Positions 19,294 to 29,844 of a DNA stretch of 42,057 bases are shown here, in pieces. The notes under the pieces were generated by a model. The model had not been told where the DNA came from. It searched no databases and saw only the letters and a program-made list of their open reading frames with translations. The DNA lies in the IMG/VR virus record IMGVR_UViG_3300033153_004872, positions 1 through 42,057 of that record. One strand, written 5' to 3'. A program made the translations under genes and the position numbers. Source of the stretch: a virus. Numbering within the stretch: the first letter of the stretch is position 1; every line of letters starts with the position of its first letter.

Positions 19294-19677
19294 CTATGAT
19301 CTTTCTTGTAATTTTAATCTTAGTTCTTTTAATGTTTTTCTTGCAACTTTTTTATCAGTATGCCAAGTAGATTTATCTTTAACCATTGTCATAGCAAACA
19401 CTTCTCTTAATTGCTCAATCTCTTTATCAGTATATCCCTCTTCTTTCCACTGAGACATTTTAATAGATTCTAATTCTTCTAATTTTGCTGATAGCGCTTG
19501 GTCTGCATTCTCTAAATTTGCAGTATGAATTTCATTTCCTTTTTCTCTAGTCTTTTTACAAACTTCAAGCCAATCTTTTAATGATAATTTACTTTTCATT
19601 TTTAAAATTCCTTGGTGTTTCATAGCCGCTCTTCTTTGGCGACGATTAGGTATAGTTTGATTTGCAGTCTCGCTCAT
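19294..19677 (-). CDS. Unknown helical basic protein
   Basis: 127 residues, almost wholly helical and rich in Lys, Glu and Leu. The N-terminal RRQRRA cluster (residues 12-17) is typical of small phage proteins that bind nucleic acid or scaffold partners, but is not diagnostic. It is preceded by a late-type promoter (19690-19697). No family recognised. Confidence 0.65.
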   Translation of the reverse strand: MSETANQTIPNRRQRRAAMKHQGILKMKSKLSLKDWLEVCKKTREKGNEIHTANLENADQALSAKLEELESIKMSQWKEEGYTDKEIEQLREVFAMTMVKDKSTWHTDKKVARKTLKELRLKLQERS

Positions 19678-19689
19678 ATGATTAATTTT

Positions 19690-19697
19690 ATTATATA
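19690..19697 (-). promoter_or_regulatory. Late-type promoter motif
   Basis: Minus-strand TAATATATAATAAAA about 13 bases before the start at 19677; TATATAAT core. Confidence 0.55.
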
Positions 19698-19700
19698 TTA

Positions 19701-20237
19701 CTAGTTATAAAGTGTGTACTTGCTCTCAATTAATGATTGTATACTATTATATAAACAGTCTAATATTTCATCTTCAGATAATTGATCGTTAATAAATGAT
19801 TGCAATACATCATTAACTTCATTTCTATCAAAAGAAGTACTCATTAATTCGTAAACGGCTTTTTGTGGAATGTTTACTGGAAATTCTAAAAGAAGTTTTA
19901 CTTTGTTGTTTTTCTTTTGTTTATCAAATAAAACTCTAATAGGGTTTGGTGTAGCATCTAAAGCAGGAATTGAAACCTCAGTTGGTAGCTTTTGTGCTGC
20001 TGATACATTTAACGGATCTGTTTCAGTAGATGTAGGGTTTACAAACTCACCAGCTATATCTTCATCTAATAGTTGAATAAATTCATCCTGTAAATCTTTT
20101 GCTAATCTACCACCTTCATTAAAGTTTATCCACTTATCATCAGTATCTTTAATAGTAACTACATCACCAGATTTTTCCCCTTTAATCCATTGATAGTACA
20201 CCTTCTCTTGTACTTTCTCGGTTTTATCTTTTTGCAT
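19701..20237 (-). CDS. Unknown acidic protein
   Basis: 178 residues with a central low-complexity Pro/Thr/Ala region (about 65-100) and a C-terminal helical domain (VNIPQKAVYELMSTSFDRNE). No motif recognised. It lies just downstream of the collagen-like fibre gene, where T4-like phages often keep fibre-assembly or small structural proteins. A TTTAAAGTATAATAATAAATAG leader on the minus strand may carry a promoter but is a poor match to the late motif. Confidence 0.65.
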   Translation of the reverse strand: MQKDKTEKVQEKVYYQWIKGEKSGDVVTIKDTDDKWINFNEGGRLAKDLQDEFIQLLDEDIAGEFVNPTSTETDPLNVSAAQKLPTEVSIPALDATPNPIRVLFDKQKKNNKVKLLLEFPVNIPQKAVYELMSTSFDRNEVNDVLQSFINDQLSEDEILDCLYNSIQSLIESKYTLYN

Positions 20238-20288
20238 TTGTTGTCTATTTATTATTATACTTTAAATATAATAATTGTTTAAGATCTA

Positions 20289-23200
20289 TTAATTGTAAAC
20301 ATATTCTATTCGATACTTAATCGACCAAGGTTTATCAGAAGACAATGTAATACCAGTACCTCCAGTATCAACAACTTCAAAGGCAAATCCTAATTTATAG
20401 AACTCCTCACGAGTCAATGTGAGAGTAGCTGTATCTAAAATAAAACTCCATGCATATTCTCCGAATGGTCCAGGAACTGTATTAGGTGATATCTGATATG
20501 TTTGAGCGTCCATAATTGTACCAGTAGGTTGATCTGTTGGTGTTGCAGGACCAGCAGTATTAGGAACTATATCAAATTTCTTAATTGCTATTCTAACTCT
20601 TCCTAGATAAGTAGGGTTTGATACTTGCTCTTGTAAGTATGCCATTCCAGTTACTCTTATAAATCCTCCAGTTAAATCATCAGCTGGTGTTGTGTTACCA
20701 ATAAATGCAGCATCAATTAAATCTTCAGTATCAAAGGTATCTGTTTGAGCCGTCTGCATTTCATAGTATTTTTGAGTCGTTGCATCCGGTGAACCCCAGT
20801 TAGGAGCAAGACCACCTACTGCGTATTTACCACTGATAAAACTTCCATTCCAATCAGGTGCTCCAGTTCTATATCCTGAAAACCTATTCATCAATTGTAC
20901 TGGGGCAGTTGCAGAGCCCGCCGGACCTGTAGCTCCAGTTGCTCCAGGATTACCTTGTGAACCTTGATTACCTATGGCACCTTTATAACCATTCATACCC
21001 CAACCAAATACTGGTTGTGTATATGTTAAAATACCAGCACCACCTATATAAGTACCTTTCGTTAATTCTATACCACCATTAACTCCATTTGTAGTACTAA
21101 TATTATTAGGAGCGAATGAATAATAATTTACTTTATCAGGATCTCCGTATTCCCATACTCTAACGAATGCAGTATTGTCAGATGCCGTTATTGTCGCATT
21201 CCATGCAGAGTATACCGTATTACTATTTTGATAATCGATAGGATTACCAGATTGAGGGTCATTACCTGTAGCACTTAAATACATATTGACCTGACCGGCA
21301 GCAGGTTTCCAATTAGGTCCATCAATGTTTGCATCATTTGCACTAAAACTTCCAGTGTTAACATTGGCAGAAGTATATATTGTAAGGAATCCACCATAAT
21401 CTCCTCGTGTACCTGTTGCACCTTGTTGACCTTGAATACCAGCTCCCGTTGCACCTGTTGCTCCAGTAGCTCCTAAAGTTATACCAGTAGATCCTTGGAC
21501 TCCTACTGCACCTTGATTACCAACAACTCCCGTTGCACCCTGCGCTCCTGTACTTCCTTGTACACCGAGTGGTCCTTGATCTCCAACTTTACCTTGAGCA
21601 CCTGTTGCACCTTGTTCACCAATAACACCTTGAGAACCAGTTGCACCTTGTTCACCAACGGCACCTTGAGTTCCTGTTGCACCTTGTTCACCAACGGCAC
21701 CTTGTTCACCATTGGCTCCCTGGGCTCCTGTAGCGCCTTGTTCACCAACTGCTCCTTGATTACCTATAGCACCTGTTGCGCCTTGAGAACCAGTATCTCC
21801 TTGAGAACCAGTTGCTCCTTGTTGACCGATTGCACCAGTTGCACCAGTTGCACCAAGTAAACCACTTGCTCCTTGTTGACCAATAGCACCAGTTGCTCCT
21901 TGAGATCCAGTAGCACCTTGTTGACCTATAGCACCAGTTCCACCTTGTTGACCAATTAAACCAGTTGCACCTGTTGAACCAATCGCACCAGTAGCTCCTT
22001 GACTTCCTGTTGCTCCTTGTTGACCGACGACACCAGTTGCTCCTTGTTGACCGACGACACCTGTTGCACCAGTTGATCCGAGTAAACCACTTGCTCCCTG
22101 TTGGCCTATTGCACCGGTTGCTCCTTGTTCGCCTATTGCACCAGTTGCACCAGTTGATCCGAGTAAACCACTTGCTCCTTGTTGACCTATTGCACCGGTT
22201 GCTCCTTGTTCGCCAACTGCTCCTGTAGCTCCTTGAGAGCCAGTAGCACCTTGTTGACCTATTGCACCGGTTGCTCCTTGTTCGCCTATTGCACCAGTTG
22301 CACCAGTTGATCCAAGTAAACCACTTGCTCCCTGTTGACCGACGGCACCAGTTGCTCCTTGTTGACCGACGGCACCTGTTGCACCTTGTTGGCCAGTTAA
22401 ACCACTTGCTCCTTGTTGACCTACAGCACCTGTTGCTCCTTGGAAACCAGTTGCACCAGTTGATCCAAGTAAACCACTTGCTCCTTGTTGACCTATTGCA
22501 CCTGTTCCACCCTGTTGGCCAATTGCACCAGTTGCACCAGTTGATCCAAGTAAACCACTTGCTCCTTGTTGACCGACGGCACCAGTTGCACCTTGTTGAC
22601 CTATAGCTCCAGTTGCTCCTTGTTGTCCTACAGCTCCAGTTGCTCCTTGGCTTCCTGTTGATCCTTGCATTCCTGTTGCTCCACTTGCACCTGCACCTGT
22701 TGCTCCAATAAATCCAGTTGCTCCAATACCAGTTGCTCCTTGTTGTCCTACAGCTCCAGTTGCTCCTTGGCTTCCTGTTGATCCTTGCATTCCAGTTGCT
22801 CCAATACCAGTTGCACCGGTAAATCCAGTTGCACCGGTAAATCCAGTTGCACCAGTCGCACCAACATCACCGTTACCGACAACTTTAGTTAATGTAAAAG
22901 ATACATTATTCATTGTTATAGTAGATGCAGATGCATTATCAGTTTTAAATCTAACATCTATCACATCACCCGCGGCAAATGTTTCTAAACCGTTTATTGA
23001 AAAAGATCCACTTGTATTATTAGCAAACGCTCTACTTGTTTCTGTTTGTGCAATGATAACACCATTCTTAAATACTCCTACTGTTATTTCACGATTAGCA
23101 CCAGATGTAATAGTATAAATACCACTCATTTTATAAACCCCACCTTCACCTGCATCAATAACTAAAGTATCACCCTGTGCACCTCCGCCAGATGAGACAT

Positions 23201-26200
23201 ATGACATTTGGCTTATTTCACCTACTGCTGAAGTATCCCAGCCATCAAAAACATTATTCCATCCTGCTACTGGGGTAGAACTTAATTCATACATTTCACC
23301 GTATGCAATTGATCCGCTTACCACCCCAGTAGCTCCGGTAAATCCAGTTGCACCAACCCCAGTAGCTCCAGTAGATCCAGTAAATCCAGTTGCTCCAATA
23401 CCAGTTGCACCGGTAAATCCTGTTGCTCCAGTAGCTCCTTGGCTTCCTGTTGCTCCAGTAAATCCAGTTGAACCTATACCTGTTGCACCAGAACCTGTTG
23501 CTCCAGTAAACCCAATAGAACCAGTAGCACCAGTTGCGCCAGTGGCACCACCGCCACCTCCACCGCTACCTTGTAAGTATATACAGTAATTTACATCCTG
23601 GTTTGAACCAGAGGTTGGTGTCCATGCACCACCACTTATATAATTCACAGTTAACTCTTCATAATTACCAGTAGATTGGATATTAGTAACTAAATATGAA
23701 GCAGGTCCTGTAGTAGGTGGAGTAAAAACATTTTCTTCAAATGTAATTATATCACCAACGGTAAGTAATGTTTGTAAAGGGTGAGCTATGCTACTACCAA
23801 TATGAAATGTAGTTACAGTAGACATAAGTCCACCACCCCCATTATGACTTATAGTATTAGTGGCAGCACTTAAAATATTGTTCCATCCAACCCAATTAGG
23901 ATCTGTAGAAGAATTAATACATGCACCGCTAACACTAACAATAGAAGCTCCAGTGGCTCCTTGGGATCCAATACCAGTTGCTCCAGTAAACCCAATAGAA
24001 CCAGTAGCACCAGTTGCGCCAGTAGCACCAGGAGGTCCACCGCTAGGACCCTGTGGACCAGTTGCTCCAACTTCACCAACAGAATTAATTGTTATAGTAT
24101 CAGCAACCTCATCAATTACAAAAGTTACATTTGTACCTGGTATTAAATCAACATCACTAGTAGCAGCACCGTCATCTAATTGAATACTTGCACTTCCATC
24201 AGTATTTTCTAATACAGATAAATTATAAGGTGCTAATGAAGCATTCTCCCATTGATTAGTAGTACTATTATATACAATAAGATCATCATCTTGTACATTA
24301 GTAATAGTAACATCAGTTAATTGTCCTAATGATGTTGCTCCACCACTTCCTCCTGCCTCAACATCAACATAACCTCTATATAAATGTCCATTAGCAGAAT
24401 TAATCCATAATGTTCTTTCTGAAATAGTTCCACCACTAACATCATTACATGCAGGGTTAGCTGCAAGAGAAGGAAGAACTAATCCACCTTTATCAATATT
24501 AACACAGCCTACAAAATAACCAGCCCATGTACCACTATCAGTAATTAAGTCTGTTAAAACTGCTTCACCATTATTTTCATTAGGAGCAAATGTATCTACT
24601 ACATTAGAATATAATCCTACTGTTTGTGGGCTACCTCCAGCATCTGCTTCTGTAAAATATATCATTTCACCAACAGTGATAGCTAAACTATTTTTATAAG
24701 ATAAGGATATGTTAGAACCGATATACTTAGTAGCTGCAGGTGTTTCTCCTGGAACAGGATTTGTTATAATAGAACTTCCTATATAACGACTAAAATCAAT
24801 ACTAAGAAATTGGCTAAGATTATTACCTTCAGCAACACTATCATATGTCAAACTCATATTTTGAGAATAACCTTTAAAGTTAGGGATTGGTGTATACAGC
24901 GATTTAATAGTAGATGTAAAAAAGGTAGGTGTTTGATCATTGTAACCAATAATCTGATTTTCTCCAAACTGCAATGTTCTTATTCCCCAACCTTGTGCAA
25001 CATCTTGTGTCTTATAGACTGAACCTCTCCAATTATCATCTGAGTCAAACCTACCAGAAGCTAGAGTTTGAGAAACCATTGGAACCTTAAAGTCATCAAC
25101 AGCTGCCATAGTATCTGTTGTTAATTGAGGTATATACAATTCATTATTAGCAGATATCCCTAGCGCATCTACAGTTAAGCCACCTGGGCTAGCTCCCATT
25201 GTAATATAATATGATGGTGGGACACCTATTGCTTTAGCATATACGCCAGTGTTAGCTTTCACAACACCAGCTAAACTATGCTGTATTCCAGTTACACCGT
25301 CTGCTAAAGAATTTCTTAATTGTAATTGATGTTGGTTTGAAAGGTTAGAAATATGAACGCCTGTTCCTAAATCAGAAGACCTATTAAATTGTAAATTACC
25401 AACTGCACCATTTAACCTAACTATCCTATCAGCATCCAAGATTAATGAACTAGTGGTATATATGTTTTGTTGTCCTAAACTACCTAATGATGTTGGTGCC
25501 CATACACCTGAACCTGCATTCCATTGCAAAATATCTAATGGTTGAGGTATAACATCTGATACGTTTGATAGCATACCAATTAAAGGTGCACCATCATTTA
25601 AATTTGCAAGATTAACCTTTGCCTCATTAAAATTATAAACAATATTGTCCTGTACATTATTAGTACTAATTGATAATGCAGTACCTGTAGTATTAGTAGC
25701 ATCAAATCCTCTAAATTGTAAATTAACACCAGACTTACCTGCATAAACATCTTGGTGAGTTACACCTTGCCCTATATTTTCACCGAGGTTAGCTTCACCT
25801 GGATTAGAGGCTAATGAATTAATTAATACAATAGATTTAGATGCTAAGTTATATTGAAGCTGCATCCCTTGTCCAGCAATAAGATTAAAAGTATCATCAC
25901 CAACAGTGGCTTTCATTAAAGCATTACTTCCATTTTGTAAAGCTCCAGTAGGTAATGTAGAATTTATATTAATCTTACCAAAGCCATTTGAACCTGATAC
26001 ACTAATAGATCCAGAACCGACACCACCAATAATATCCCACTCAGAAGTATCAAACACACCTTGTGTAGTTCTAATGTTAGCTCTCCACCAAACGAGTACC
26101 TGATCTTCACCAGTAGTTGTAGGATCATCTATAACTACAGGATGATAAACAATATTACCTATCTCATATATTCTAGACTCTACCCATGGGTTAGATACCA

Positions 26201-26297
26201 TTTGAAAATTAGTATCAACCTCTCTATTGAATAGCTCTCTTCTTACCTCTGTTCTAAAAAGAATATATTCTTGTAGGTTATTAAATGACGTTGCCAT
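20289..26297 (-). CDS. Giant collagen-like tail fibre protein
   Basis: 2002 residues. Residues 1-92 form an attachment region, where [17 protein letters not shown] and [11 protein letters not shown] resemble the short aromatic carbohydrate-binding modules (CBM5/12 type) found on phage fibres. Gly-X-Y tracts occur at about residues 741-784, 909-994, 1145-1632 and 1769-1789, with units such as GATGAIGQQ and [13 protein letters not shown]. Between tracts lie globular beta domains (about 785-905 and 1000-1140). The C-terminal 210 residues form a compact domain, probably the receptor-binding tip. Collagen-like tracts trimerise in other phage fibres. The long GQQ-rich tract is unusual and is encoded by near-identical DNA repeats. 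Confidence 0.85.
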   Translation of the reverse strand: MATSFNNLQEYILFRTEVRRELFNREVDTNFQMVSNPWVESRIYEIGNIVYHPVVIDDPTTTGEDQVLVWWRANIRTTQGVFDTSEWDIIGGVGSGSISVSGSNGFGKININSTLPTGALQNGSNALMKATVGDDTFNLIAGQGMQLQYNLASKSIVLINSLASNPGEANLGENIGQGVTHQDVYAGKSGVNLQFRGFDATNTTGTALSISTNNVQDNIVYNFNEAKVNLANLNDGAPLIGMLSNVSDVIPQPLDILQWNAGSGVWAPTSLGSLGQQNIYTTSSLILDADRIVRLNGAVGNLQFNRSSDLGTGVHISNLSNQHQLQLRNSLADGVTGIQHSLAGVVKANTGVYAKAIGVPPSYYITMGASPGGLTVDALGISANNELYIPQLTTDTMAAVDDFKVPMVSQTLASGRFDSDDNWRGSVYKTQDVAQGWGIRTLQFGENQIIGYNDQTPTFFTSTIKSLYTPIPNFKGYSQNMSLTYDSVAEGNNLSQFLSIDFSRYIGSSIITNPVPGETPAATKYIGSNISLSYKNSLAITVGEMIYFTEADAGGSPQTVGLYSNVVDTFAPNENNGEAVLTDLITDSGTWAGYFVGCVNIDKGGLVLPSLAANPACNDVSGGTISERTLWINSANGHLYRGYVDVEAGGSGGATSLGQLTDVTITNVQDDDLIVYNSTTNQWENASLAPYNLSVLENTDGSASIQLDDGAATSDVDLIPGTNVTFVIDEVADTITINSVGEVGATGPQGPSGGPPGATGATGATGSIGFTGATGIGSQGATGASIVSVSGACINSSTDPNWVGWNNILSAATNTISHNGGGGLMSTVTTFHIGSSIAHPLQTLLTVGDIITFEENVFTPPTTGPASYLVTNIQSTGNYEELTVNYISGGAWTPTSGSNQDVNYCIYLQGSGGGGGGATGATGATGSIGFTGATGSGATGIGSTGFTGATGSQGATGATGFTGATGIGATGFTGSTGATGVGATGFTGATGVVSGSIAYGEMYELSSTPVAGWNNVFDGWDTSAVGEISQMSYVSSGGGAQGDTLVIDAGEGGVYKMSGIYTITSGANREITVGVFKNGVIIAQTETSRAFANNTSGSFSINGLETFAAGDVIDVRFKTDNASASTITMNNVSFTLTKVVGNGDVGATGATGFTGATGFTGATGIGATGMQGSTGSQGATGAVGQQGATGIGATGFIGATGAGASGATGMQGSTGSQGATGAVGQQGATGAIGQQGATGAVGQQGASGLLGSTGATGAIGQQGGTGAIGQQGASGLLGSTGATGFQGATGAVGQQGASGLTGQQGATGAVGQQGATGAVGQQGASGLLGSTGATGAIGEQGATGAIGQQGATGSQGATGAVGEQGATGAIGQQGASGLLGSTGATGAIGEQGATGAIGQQGASGLLGSTGATGVVGQQGATGVVGQQGATGSQGATGAIGSTGATGLIGQQGGTGAIGQQGATGSQGATGAIGQQGASGLLGATGATGAIGQQGATGSQGDTGSQGATGAIGNQGAVGEQGATGAQGANGEQGAVGEQGATGTQGAVGEQGATGSQGVIGEQGATGAQGKVGDQGPLGVQGSTGAQGATGVVGNQGAVGVQGSTGITLGATGATGATGAGIQGQQGATGTRGDYGGFLTIYTSANVNTGSFSANDANIDGPNWKPAAGQVNMYLSATGNDPQSGNPIDYQNSNTVYSAWNATITASDNTAFVRVWEYGDPDKVNYYSFAPNNISTTNGVNGGIELTKGTYIGGAGILTYTQPVFGWGMNGYKGAIGNQGSQGNPGATGATGPAGSATAPVQLMNRFSGYRTGAPDWNGSFISGKYAVGGLAPNWGSPDATTQKYYEMQTAQTDTFDTEDLIDAAFIGNTTPADDLTGGFIRVTGMAYLQEQVSNPTYLGRVRIAIKKFDIVPNTAGPATPTDQPTGTIMDAQTYQISPNTVPGPFGEYAWSFILDTATLTLTREEFYKLGFAFEVVDTGGTGITLSSDKPWSIKYRIEYVYN
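21400..22862 (-). repeat. Tandem DNA repeats encoding the collagen-like tract
   Basis: About 1.46 kb of degenerate 9- to 27-base units encoding Gly-X-Y triplets, with longer duplicated blocks. One block of about 63 bases is identical at 22611-22673 and 22731-22793 (120-base offset). Blocks coding for [13 protein letters not shown] recur near 21840, 22070, 22145, 22305, 22460 and 22540. Such DNA should expand or contract easily. Confidence 0.85.
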
Positions 26298-26339
26298 TGA
26301 TGTTAAATATTTTTTTATTTATTCTTCTTTCCGATGTCT

Positions 26340-26915
26340 TTATTTTGGAGGATTTTCAACAATAGTTATATCTGAATATGGAAACTGAGATGTGTCTCTA
26401 CTTGTTGTAAATGCTTCTCTAAATGATTTAAGCCACCAGGTATTTTCGGACCATCCAGGTTCTGCATAGCACGGTGAGTAAATTCCTGTTATATAAATGT
26501 ATCTTAGTTCTCTCCAATACTTAAGGTAATCATTTACAGCATTTTTAATTAATTGAATTTGTCTATCAATAAATACCTTTCTTCCAGCATTCCTCTGGCG
26601 GTCAAAAGCAGACCCAGTCTCTAAAGTAAACTTTTCTGTAACATCAATTGCTCTGTACTCAGTTGTAAAATTATAAAGTTCGCTAGTTGCTAAAAAGAAT
26701 TGTATTGAAACTAAATCACCTAAAAAACAATTGTCAATTGGTTTATAATTATCATCATAATATTTTTGCATTGCAGCAACATCGGCAAAATCAATGTATT
26801 CATGTTTTACTCTATCAAAAAAATCAACCTTAATACTTGTGCAAGTTATGCGGTTCTTTTTCATGAATATGAAAAAGTCTAAAGCTAGTTTAAATGTTAT
26901 TGCCTCTAAGATCAC
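26340..26915 (-). CDS. Unknown protein
   Basis: 191 residues if the GTG at 26913-26915 is the start. An ATG at codon 18 gives a 174-residue version starting MKKNRITCT. A minus-strand TATATAC motif at about 26932-26940 precedes the GTG. Aromatic-rich with mixed alpha/beta pattern; no catalytic motif or membrane segment. It lies between the dCMP deaminase and the fibre gene. No family recognised; it could be the first fibre-cluster gene or the last of the enzyme cluster. Confidence 0.62.
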   Translation of the reverse strand: MILEAITFKLALDFFIFMKKNRITCTSIKVDFFDRVKHEYIDFADVAAMQKYYDDNYKPIDNCFLGDLVSIQFFLATSELYNFTTEYRAIDVTEKFTLETGSAFDRQRNAGRKVFIDRQIQLIKNAVNDYLKYWRELRYIYITGIYSPCYAEPGWSENTWWLKSFREAFTTSRDTSQFPYSDITIVENPPK

Positions 26916-26940
26916 TGGGATATACTTTTTTTGTATATAT

Positions 26941-27414
26941 TCAGTCTATGATTAGATGGTAGTCTTTAATTAAAGAATCAATTGTACCGTATGTGATTTT
27001 ACACTGCTTAAAAATTTCTAGGTGATCTTGGTTACGATAATCATCAATCCAATATACATGTTTAAATCCTGCATTAACTAAAATCTTTGTACACATTTTA
27101 CAAGGTGAAAGAGTTAAAAGTATAATGTAATTATGAGGATCATATTCTTTAAATTTAGCAATCATATTTACCTCAGCATGAATAAAGCCACTTTCACCTG
27201 GAGTAAGACTGTCTTCTTCTGTACCAGTCTCTTCATTTATACCGGCTCCACTATAAGATCCATTGTAACCAAAGCTTGCAATTTTACTGAAGTCTTTTCT
27301 TAATGCAATACAACCAACTTTTGTCGTTGATGAATTTGAAAGATTTTTAACATTATCTAAAATTTTAGAAAATGTATCTATTTTTATTTGAAGTCGCTGA
27401 ATCTTGGAATCCAT
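26941..27414 (-). CDS. dCMP/cytidine deaminase family enzyme
   Basis: 157 residues, the usual size for deoxycytidylate deaminase (about 150-190). The zinc site is complete: H79-A-E81 supplies the first ligand and catalytic Glu, and P104-C105-x-x-C108 supplies the two Cys ligands. Residues 30-53 (TKVGCIALRKDFSKIASFGY NG) match the start of the domain. T4 gene cd does the same: dCMP to dUMP, feeding dTMP synthesis, important in an AT-rich genome. It overlaps the end of the HAD gene by 31 bases, so the two are translationally linked. Confidence 0.9.
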   Translation of the reverse strand: MDSKIQRLQIKIDTFSKILDNVKNLSNSSTTKVGCIALRKDFSKIASFGYNGSYSGAGINEETGTEEDSLTPGESGFIHAEVNMIAKFKEYDPHNYIILLTLSPCKMCTKILVNAGFKHVYWIDDYRNQDHLEIFKQCKITYGTIDSLIKDYHLIID

Positions 27415-27965
27415 TTACTCTTAATTAGTTTAGCTTTCATTTTAATACCAGGTTCTTTACTTAATGATTTTGCTAGCTTAATGTTTTCTTCATCATCATC
27501 AAAAAAGGTAAAGTCATTAAATCCCATTTCTATAAATTTTCTAAATGCATCCTTTTTCTTTTCTGAAGTAGATCCTTTAAATCCTAAAGAGGTATCATTA
27601 ATTGCAAATATGTATTGAGGATTTATATTAATACCATTATGAGCAAGAAATTGTTGAATAAGTTTGGAATCATCTCTTGCTGTTATAATCCCAACAGGTT
27701 TTCCTTTTTGAATAGTTCTTCTTAAAATAGAAAATACCCATTCAATAATTTTACCAGCTTTAAGAATATCTAAACTTTGAAAATCCGAAAAGTCCATCTT
27801 ATCATTTGGTCTTTGCTTAAAAGTATTAAATTCTTGTGGGGTAAGTTCAGTAGAAAAACCAGTTTTTGGATTATGAACTTTAATTTTACTGCGAGTAACC
27901 ACAAGAGTATCATCCACATCAAATATGGTTATAGACCTTCTTCTATTTGATTCAAATAATCTCAC
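27384..27965 (-). CDS. HAD-family phosphatase
   Basis: 193 residues with start GTG at 27963-27965. The HAD motifs are present: motif I DVDDT (residues 16-20), motif II T in GIITARDD (about 92-99), a Lys in the KKKD region, and motif IV FFDDDEEN (about 157-164). The family hydrolyses phosphate esters of small molecules or nucleic-acid ends. The substrate cannot be read. Placement next to dCMP deaminase and near ligase suggests nucleotide or DNA-end metabolism. It differs from the second HAD protein at 36968-37546, which is of the T4 Pnk type. Confidence 0.82.
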   Translation of the reverse strand: MRLFESNRRRSITIFDVDDTLVVTRSKIKVHNPKTGFSTELTPQEFNTFKQRPNDKMDFSDFQSLDILKAGKIIEWVFSILRRTIQKGKPVGIITARDDSKLIQQFLAHNGININPQYIFAINDTSLGFKGSTSEKKKDAFRKFIEMGFNDFTFFDDDEENIKLAKSLSKEPGIKMKAKLIKSKWIPRFSDFK

Positions 27966-28050
27966 TTTATTTTATACTTTCTTTTTTCCTTTTATTATTT
28001 ATCAATAAAATTTATAGAACACATTAGATGTACCTAAAAGGTGTTAGTAA

Positions 28051-29373
28051 TTAACAATCCCTTCCGTTAGCATAAATATGTTTTACTACAGGGAATCTTA
28101 GAGAGTAACCTCCAGTTTGATTTTTACTTTCTTCAAAATATTGGATAGTTACTGTTTTACCTATGATCTCCTGTGGAAATTCATAATAGTGTTCTCTTTG
28201 TTCTTTAGAGAAACCTGATCCTACACTAACTTTACAACCTTTATGTTCAATTATAATACTACTTAAACATTCTCTTTCTACTTGTTTACCGTTTTCTGTC
28301 CATCGGATATTTCCATTAATTGCATCTAGGACAGTATATTCTGCATCATGGAATTTTTTAACCTTTAAAAGATTATGGCTTCTTTTACCTTCATAGCCTA
28401 CATTCTTTCTAACCATGATTCCTTCAAATCCTGCCTCTTCAGCATCCTTTGCCATTTCAGTAAATTGGCCATCATTTGAAATTTGTTCTTGTTTAAGAAA
28501 TTCTAACATATCAGAATTAATATCTTCTGGTAATAAATCATAACCATTACGAAGTCTTTCAGTAAGTGGTGTAGTTCCAACCTTATTATCAAATTCATCT
28601 AATGTTAAATAATCAAATATAAAGAATTTAGGATTTTCAATTTGGTGATCCTTCTTTCGGATCTGTTTCATAATTCCTTGGAAGTCTTCATTACCATTTT
28701 CATCTACTAAACAAATTTCTCCATCTAATATAAAGTCTCCACCTATCTTAGAAATTTCATTTTCTAAATTGCCTAGAGTTAAAAATTCTTTACCACTTCT
28801 TGAAAAGAATGTTACTGTATTCATTTCCTTTCGGCAAATACAACGTACTCCGTCTAGTTTTCTTGATCCAAACCAATCTTCATTTTCAAAATCTGTTCTT
28901 TTAGGATTATAAGGATTAGCTAAAGCAACCTTAAATGTAGGAATTAAATCTGGGTGTACTGCTTTGTTAATTGATGTAGTATTAGCACCCATTTTAAGGT
29001 CTCTATCAATCATATTCCAAATGATATCTTCCCATTGTTTGTTTTCTAAAACAAATCGGTTTACATTTGCAATTGCAGTATGTCCTGTACAAACTCGGTT
29101 TTTCAAATCATCCAATAAAGTAAATATACTTCCATAAGTATTTGGATGTCCTACTAAATCTGAATTCTTTTTACAGTTCTTAGAAGTAACATTATATTTC
29201 CAGTATGGATTGTAAGTATATTCAAAAATCTTTTGTAGAAATTCTCTATCTTCATTCTCTTCTGAATTATCAGCATACTTTTTAATAGTTGCAATCTTAT
29301 GATTCCCTGAAGATGAATCTCTCATCTCATTTAAGAATGATTGTAAATAGTTGAGGTTTGTGTAATATGTCAT
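28051..29373 (-). CDS. ATP-dependent DNA ligase, T4 gp30-like
   Basis: 440 residues. The nucleotidyl-transferase motifs are in order: motif I R-K172-L-D-G-V-R (adenylated lysine), motif III FFSRSGKEF (about 192-200), DGEIC, motif IV EGIMVRK (near 321-327) and motif V LLKVKKF (about 338-344). The C-terminal OB fold follows. Length is close to T4 ligase (487). It seals nicks using ATP, while bacterial hosts use NAD-dependent ligase. It has its own early/middle-type promoter (29388-29470). The start codon has an AAACGGAAT leader shared with the 38062 gene. Confidence 0.95.
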   Translation of the reverse strand: MTYYTNLNYLQSFLNEMRDSSSGNHKIATIKKYADNSEENEDREFLQKIFEYTYNPYWKYNVTSKNCKKNSDLVGHPNTYGSIFTLLDDLKNRVCTGHTAIANVNRFVLENKQWEDIIWNMIDRDLKMGANTTSINKAVHPDLIPTFKVALANPYNPKRTDFENEDWFGSRKLDGVRCICRKEMNTVTFFSRSGKEFLTLGNLENEISKIGGDFILDGEICLVDENGNEDFQGIMKQIRKKDHQIENPKFFIFDYLTLDEFDNKVGTTPLTERLRNGYDLLPEDINSDMLEFLKQEQISNDGQFTEMAKDAEEAGFEGIMVRKNVGYEGKRSHNLLKVKKFHDAEYTVLDAINGNIRWTENGKQVERECLSSIIIEHKGCKVSVGSGFSKEQREHYYEFPQEIIGKTVTIQYFEESKNQTGGYSLRFPVVKHIYANGRDC

Positions 29374-29387
29374 ATTCCGTTTATTTT

Positions 29388-29470
29388 ATTATAATATAAA
29401 TATAATACATTTAATTGGGAATTGAACTATAAACTCTTGTTTTTTTCAAAAAGTTATTAACAATTTTAAA
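29388..29470 (-). promoter_or_regulatory. Early/middle-type promoter module (copy A)
   Basis: Minus-strand module: TTGTTAATAACTTTTTG, an A-rich spacer, TTTATAGTTCA, then ATTATATTTATATTATAAT ending about 14 bases before the ligase start. It is almost the same sequence as at 38084-38162 (about six differences over roughly 77 bases) and similar to 36383-36460. Confidence 0.65.
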
Positions 29471-29479
29471 ACAAAGTTG

Positions 29480-29554
29480 TCGGGATGGCAGGATTCGAAC
29501 CTGCGACCTCCTCGTCCCAAACGAGGCGCGATAACCGGGCTACGCTACATCCCG
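29480..29554 (-). tRNA. tRNA-Pro (anticodon UGG)
   Basis: A full cloverleaf can be drawn: acceptor CGGGATG/CATCCCG, anticodon arm CCTCG-TTTGGGA-CGAGG, T arm GCAGG-TTCGAAT-CCTGC, discriminator A. The genomic 3' end is ACA, so CCA must be added. The anticodon TGG reads CCA, CCG and CCU Pro codons. Confidence 0.95.
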
Positions 29555-29558
29555 TGTG

Positions 29559-29631
29559 TTGTCCCTACAGGGGTCGAACCTATACTCTTCTGGACCAAAA
29601 CCAGACGTGTTGCCAATTACACCAAGGGACA
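29559..29631 (-). tRNA. tRNA-Gln (anticodon UUG)
   Basis: Acceptor TGTCCCT/AGGGACA, D arm with TGGTGTAATTGGCAACA, anticodon arm TCTGG-TTTTGGT-CCAGA, T arm ATAGG-TTCGACC-CCTGT. The anticodon TTG reads CAA, the AT-rich Gln codon, frequent in the GQQ tracts of the fibre gene. It lies four bases upstream of tRNA-Pro. Confidence 0.95.
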
Positions 29632-29639
29632 GATTAATC

Positions 29640-29807
29640 TTATAAGTCTTTTTTATCTTTAAGAGCTTTAATAAGCTTATCAAATTGTTTTGAAGTTAAT
29701 CCTTGGTGGCTTGAAGAAAAAGGTTTCCATTGTACAATAATAGCTAAAAGAAATATGCTACCAATAAAATGCCAAAAAGATTGAAATATAAATTCTAATA
29801 ATGCCAT
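29640..29807 (-). CDS. Small single-pass membrane protein
   Basis: 55 residues, MALLEFIFQS start. Residues about 5-26 form one hydrophobic helix (FIFQSFWHFIGSIFLLAIIV), followed by a charged, Lys-rich tail. It begins 37 bases after the 2OG-oxygenase-like gene and ends just before tRNA-Gln. A holin-like or membrane-anchor role is conceivable but unproven; small membrane genes recur in this part of the genome. Confidence 0.55.
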   Translation of the reverse strand: MALLEFIFQSFWHFIGSIFLLAIIVQWKPFSSSHQGLTSKQFDKLIKALKDKKDL

Positions 29808-29844
29808 AGTGATTTATTAATTATATGGATGATAATGATTTAGT

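Noticed and set aside
21495-22606. Open plus-strand and alternative minus-strand frames across the collagen-like region
   Set aside because: They are shadows of the Gly-X-Y repeat in other frames; composition (Leu/His/Val repeats) is a by-product of the repeated DNA.
21400-22862. CRISPR-like array
   Set aside because: The repeats are in frame, of variable length and encode Gly-X-Y; there are no unique spacers of constant length.
29477-29662. Plus-strand 61-residue frame over the tRNA pair
   Set aside because: It is the antisense of tRNA-Pro and tRNA-Gln, which explain the sequence fully.
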